Source: Onthophagus taurus
Lineage: Eukaryota; Arthropoda; Insecta; Coleoptera; Scarabaeidae
Direction: 5' to 3'
Assembly: GCF_036711975.1 (NCBI RefSeq)
Contig: NC_091976.1
Span: 30,008,001-30,072,000 of the forward strand
Length of the DNA stretch: 64,000 nt
Each line of letters starts with the position of its first letter. Within the stretch, counting starts at the first letter, position 1. Position numbers and translations under genes: made by a program. Under the pieces are notes generated by a model. That model was given only the letters and a program-made list of their open reading frames with translations, searched no databases and had not been told where the DNA came from. Of the stretch, positions 61,150 through 64,000 are shown piece after piece.

Positions 61150-61406
61150 CAGTTCGACAATCAAATAAACATACTATTGTCATAAACATACATCAAGATA
61201 GTCAAAATGTATGCACTTGGTACGGTAAGTATACATTCTATTTTAAATACATCTAGGCAGCTGTCAGTAGTTTTAAGATTGCATAAAGCTCTCACCGCCT
61301 TCTTCTGCAAACCAAAAATTCTTCCTAAGCCAGGTGAATGACCCCAAACAACTATGCCATATGTTGCAATAGCATGAAAATTTGCAAAATAGGCTATTTT
61401 GGCCAT
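61150..61406 (-). pseudogene. Non-LTR retrotransposon RT C-terminal fragment
   Basis: The frame 61406-61161 encodes YFANFHAIATYGIVVWGHSP, LQKKAVRALCNLKTTDSC and IECILTVPSAYILTILMYVYDN. These are hallmark motifs of the region after the RT catalytic core in Jockey/R1-like elements (Y-x-x-YGIxxWG, LQKKAVR, S-C-x-x-x-F). It stops at MYVYDN, the same point at which the fragment at 2442 begins, so both derive from one family. Truncated at both ends. Confidence 0.8.
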
Positions 61407-61429
61407 TTCATGAGATGCAATTTTGCTGA

Positions 61430-64000
61430 GACGTCACCACGGGTAAGTTTGAGGGTAATTTTATATCAATGACAATTGATTCTGATGAATCCAATGTGCA
61501 ATTGTATGCCACAGCATCCACACTAATTGATTCCAGTGTGCAGAAGTTAAAAACAGTTTCCATAATGATTAAAACCACAGTTAAGTGGTTGATTCCAGTA
61601 TCTAGTAAATAACTCCAGTATTTTTTAGATGTTTCCAGCATTCTATGGTTTATTTCAGTATCTCGTAGATGAACCCAATGTGCAATCGTATGCCGCAGCA
61701 TCCAAGGTGATTAATTCCAGTCTCTAGAAGTTAAAAACAGTTTCTGTAATGATTAAAACCAGAGTTAAGTGGATGATTCCAGCATCTAGTGAATAACTCT
61801 ACTATTTTTTGGATTTTTTCAGCATTGTATGGTTTATTTCAGTATCTCGTAGATGAATCCAATGTACAATTGTATGCCACAGCATCCAAGCTGATTAATT
61901 CCAGTGTCTAGAAGTTAAAAACAGTTTCTGTAATGATTAAAACCACAATCTAAAGGTTGATTCCAGCATGTAGCGAATAATTCTACTATTTTTTGGATGT
62001 TTCCAGCATTCTATGGTTTATTACAGTATTTCGTGGATGTATCCAATGTGCAATTGTGTGCTGCAGCATCCAATGTGATTGATTCCAGTGTCCAGAAGGT
62101 AAAAACAGTTTCCATAATGATTAAAACAACAGTTAACTGGTTGATTCCAGTATCTAGAGAATAACTCCAGTATCTTTTAGATGTTTCTAGCATTACACGG
62201 TTCATTTCAGTATCTCGTGGATAAATTCAATGTGCAATTGTATGCTGCAGCATCCAAAGTGATTGATTCCAGTGTCTAAAAGTTAAACACTGTTTGCATA
62301 ATCATTAAAACCACAATCTAGTGGTTGGTTCCAGTATTTAGTGAAAAACTCCAGTATTTTTTTAATGTTTCTAGCATTCTATGGTTCATTTTAGTATGTT
62401 GTGGATGAATCCAATGTGCAATTGTATGCCGAAGCATCCAAAGTGATTAATTCCAGTGTCCAGAAATTTTCACAATGATTAAAATCACAATTTAGTGGCT
62501 GATTCCAGCATCTTGTAAATAACTGTACTATTTTTTGGATGTTTCCAGCATTCTATGGCTCATTTCAGTATCTCTTGGATGAATCCAATGTGCAGTAGAC
62601 AACCTAAGCCTTGATGTCATAGAGATGGGCGGAGCTCATACTGACTCCAAACATTTTCGTTGCTAACGGTAAATCACCATATGCAATTTTTCATTAGTGT
62701 TAAAATAAAATAAACTATGTGATGACATTTCAAATGACATTTTTTGGTGATTTATCGTTAGCAACTGAGGTTGGCAACGAAATTGTTTGGAGTCAGTATC
62801 AGCTCCGCCCATCTCTGTGACGTCAGATTTAGGCAGTGTGTTGTATGCTGCAGCATCAAAGGTGACTGATTCCAGTGTCCAGAAATTAAACACAGTTTCC
62901 ATAGTTATTAAAACCAGAGTTTAGTGGTTGATTCCAGTATCTAGTGAATAATTCCAGCATTTTTTGAATATTTCCAGCATTATATGGTTCAATTCAGTAT
63001 CTCGTGGATGAATCCAATGTGCAATTGTATGCCGCAGCATCCAAACTAATTGATTCCAGTGTGCAGAAGTTAAACACAGTTTTCATAATGATTAAAACCA
63101 CAATTTAGTGGTTGATTTCAGTATCTAGTGAATAATTCCAGTATTTTTTGGATGTTTCCAGCATTCTATGGTTCATTTCAGTGTTTCGTGAATAAATCCA
63201 ATGTGCAATCGTATGCTGCAGCATCAAAAGTAGTTGATTTCAATGTCCAGAAATTAAACATAGTTTCCATAATCGTTAAAACCAGAGTTTAGTGGTTGAT
63301 TCCAGTATCTAGTGATTAACTCGAGTATTTTTTAGATGTTTCCAGCATTCTATGGTTCATTTTAGTATCTCGTGGATGAATCCAATGTGCAATTGTATGC
63401 TGCAGCATCCAAATTGATTGATTCCAGTGTCCAGAAGTTAAACGTTGTTTCCATAATCATTAAAACCACAATCTAGTGATTTATTCCAGCATCTAGTGAA
63501 TAACTCTACTACTTTTTGGATATTTCCAGCATTCTATGGTTCATTCCAGTATCTCGTGGATGAATCCAATGTACAATTGTATGCCGCAGCATCCAAACTA
63601 ATTGATTCCAGTGTGCAGAAGTTAAACACAGTTTTCATAATGATTAAAACCACAATTTAGTGGTTGATTCCAGTATCTAGTGAATAACTCCAGTATTTTT
63701 TGGATGTTTCCAGCATTCTATGGTTCATTTCAGTGTTTCGTGAATAAATCCAATGTGCAATTGTATGCTGCAGCATCAAAAGTAGTTGATTTCAATGTCC
63801 AGAAATTAAACATAGTTTCCATAATCGTTAAAACCAGAGTTTAGTGGTTGATTCCAGTATCTAGTGATTAACTCGAGTATTTTTTAGATGTTTCCAGCAT
63901 TCTATGGTTCATTTTAGTATCTCGTGGATGAATCTAATGTGCAATTGTGTGCCGCAGCATCCAAAGTGATTGATTCCAGTGTCCAGAAGTTAAACACTGT
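61430..64000. repeat. ~185-bp tandem array, running off the right edge
   Basis: The word ccaatgtgcaattgtatgc recurs at about 63011, 63198, 63382, 63567, 63753 and 63935 (period ~185 bp). Segment 63011-63567 repeats almost exactly at 63567-64000, so a three-monomer higher-order unit of ~557 bp exists. Open frames in it are repeat artefacts. Confidence 0.95.
62594..62842. mobile_element. ~249-bp MITE inside the 185-bp array
   Basis: Inverted arms: gagatgggcggagct, ctgactccaaac and gctaacggtaaatcacca on the left mirror tggtgatttatcgttagc, gtttggagtcag and agctccgcccatctc on the right, with outer ends cctaa.../...ttaggcag. It interrupts a monomer (ccaatgtgca ... ttgtatgctgca). Target duplication not resolved. 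Confidence 0.8.

Noticed and set aside
1-64000. tRNA, rRNA or snRNA genes
   Set aside because: I looked for tRNA-like B-box and cloverleaf patterns and known rRNA words on both strands by eye and found none. A covariance-model scan would be needed for certainty.

Overview
The window looks like an AT-rich insect nuclear chromosome, most likely a beetle. Genes are split by short introns with GT/AG borders. One gene matches the insect-specific juvenile hormone acid methyltransferase family, and the DNA is full of Tc1/mariner-like, MULE-like, hAT-like and non-LTR remnants. The beetle assignment is inference; the insect assignment is well supported.

Five host genes can be modelled. KLHDC3 (minus, 15.5-21.6 kb) is a kelch-repeat substrate receptor of a cullin-RING ligase. 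An equilibrative nucleoside transporter follows (minus, 24.6-26.2 kb, complete, 458 aa). Next come an ankyrin-repeat DHHC palmitoyltransferase of the Patsas type (plus, 30.1-37.6 kb, complete, 526 aa) and a JHAMT-like methyltransferase (minus, 42.3-43.5 kb, complete, 278 aa). The last is the C-terminal part of TMEM62 (minus, 58.3-59.4 kb; its 5' exons lie outside the visible sequence). They show no operon-like or pathway relationship.

Roughly 45% of the window is tandem repeat. There is a 173-bp satellite with a 7-monomer higher-order repeat (1-4.6 kb), a ~125-bp hairpin array (7.9-9.5 kb), a ~265-bp array (27.2-29.5 kb), a 190-bp array filling most of a palmitoyltransferase intron (31.6-36.6 kb), an 89/178-bp array with a GC-rich core (37.8-38.8 kb), a ~180-bp array (52.7-57.6 kb) and a ~185-bp array running off the right edge (59.5-64 kb). 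The largest structure is an inverted repeat with ~3-kb arms (43.95-50.5 kb) around a ~550-bp unique spacer, just upstream of the JHAMT-like gene.

The spaces between, and the large KLHDC3 intron, hold MITEs and fold-back elements with target-site duplications that can be read directly. One family makes 9-bp duplications and includes a dimer inside a single duplication. A chimeric duplication also joins the 3' end of the transporter gene to a dead copy of KLHDC3 exon 1.

I found no tRNA, rRNA or CRISPR. The best candidates for something undescribed are the giant inverted repeat, the hairpin-unit family that is both tandem and dispersed, and the coexistence of several unrelated nucleosome-length arrays in one gene-bearing region.
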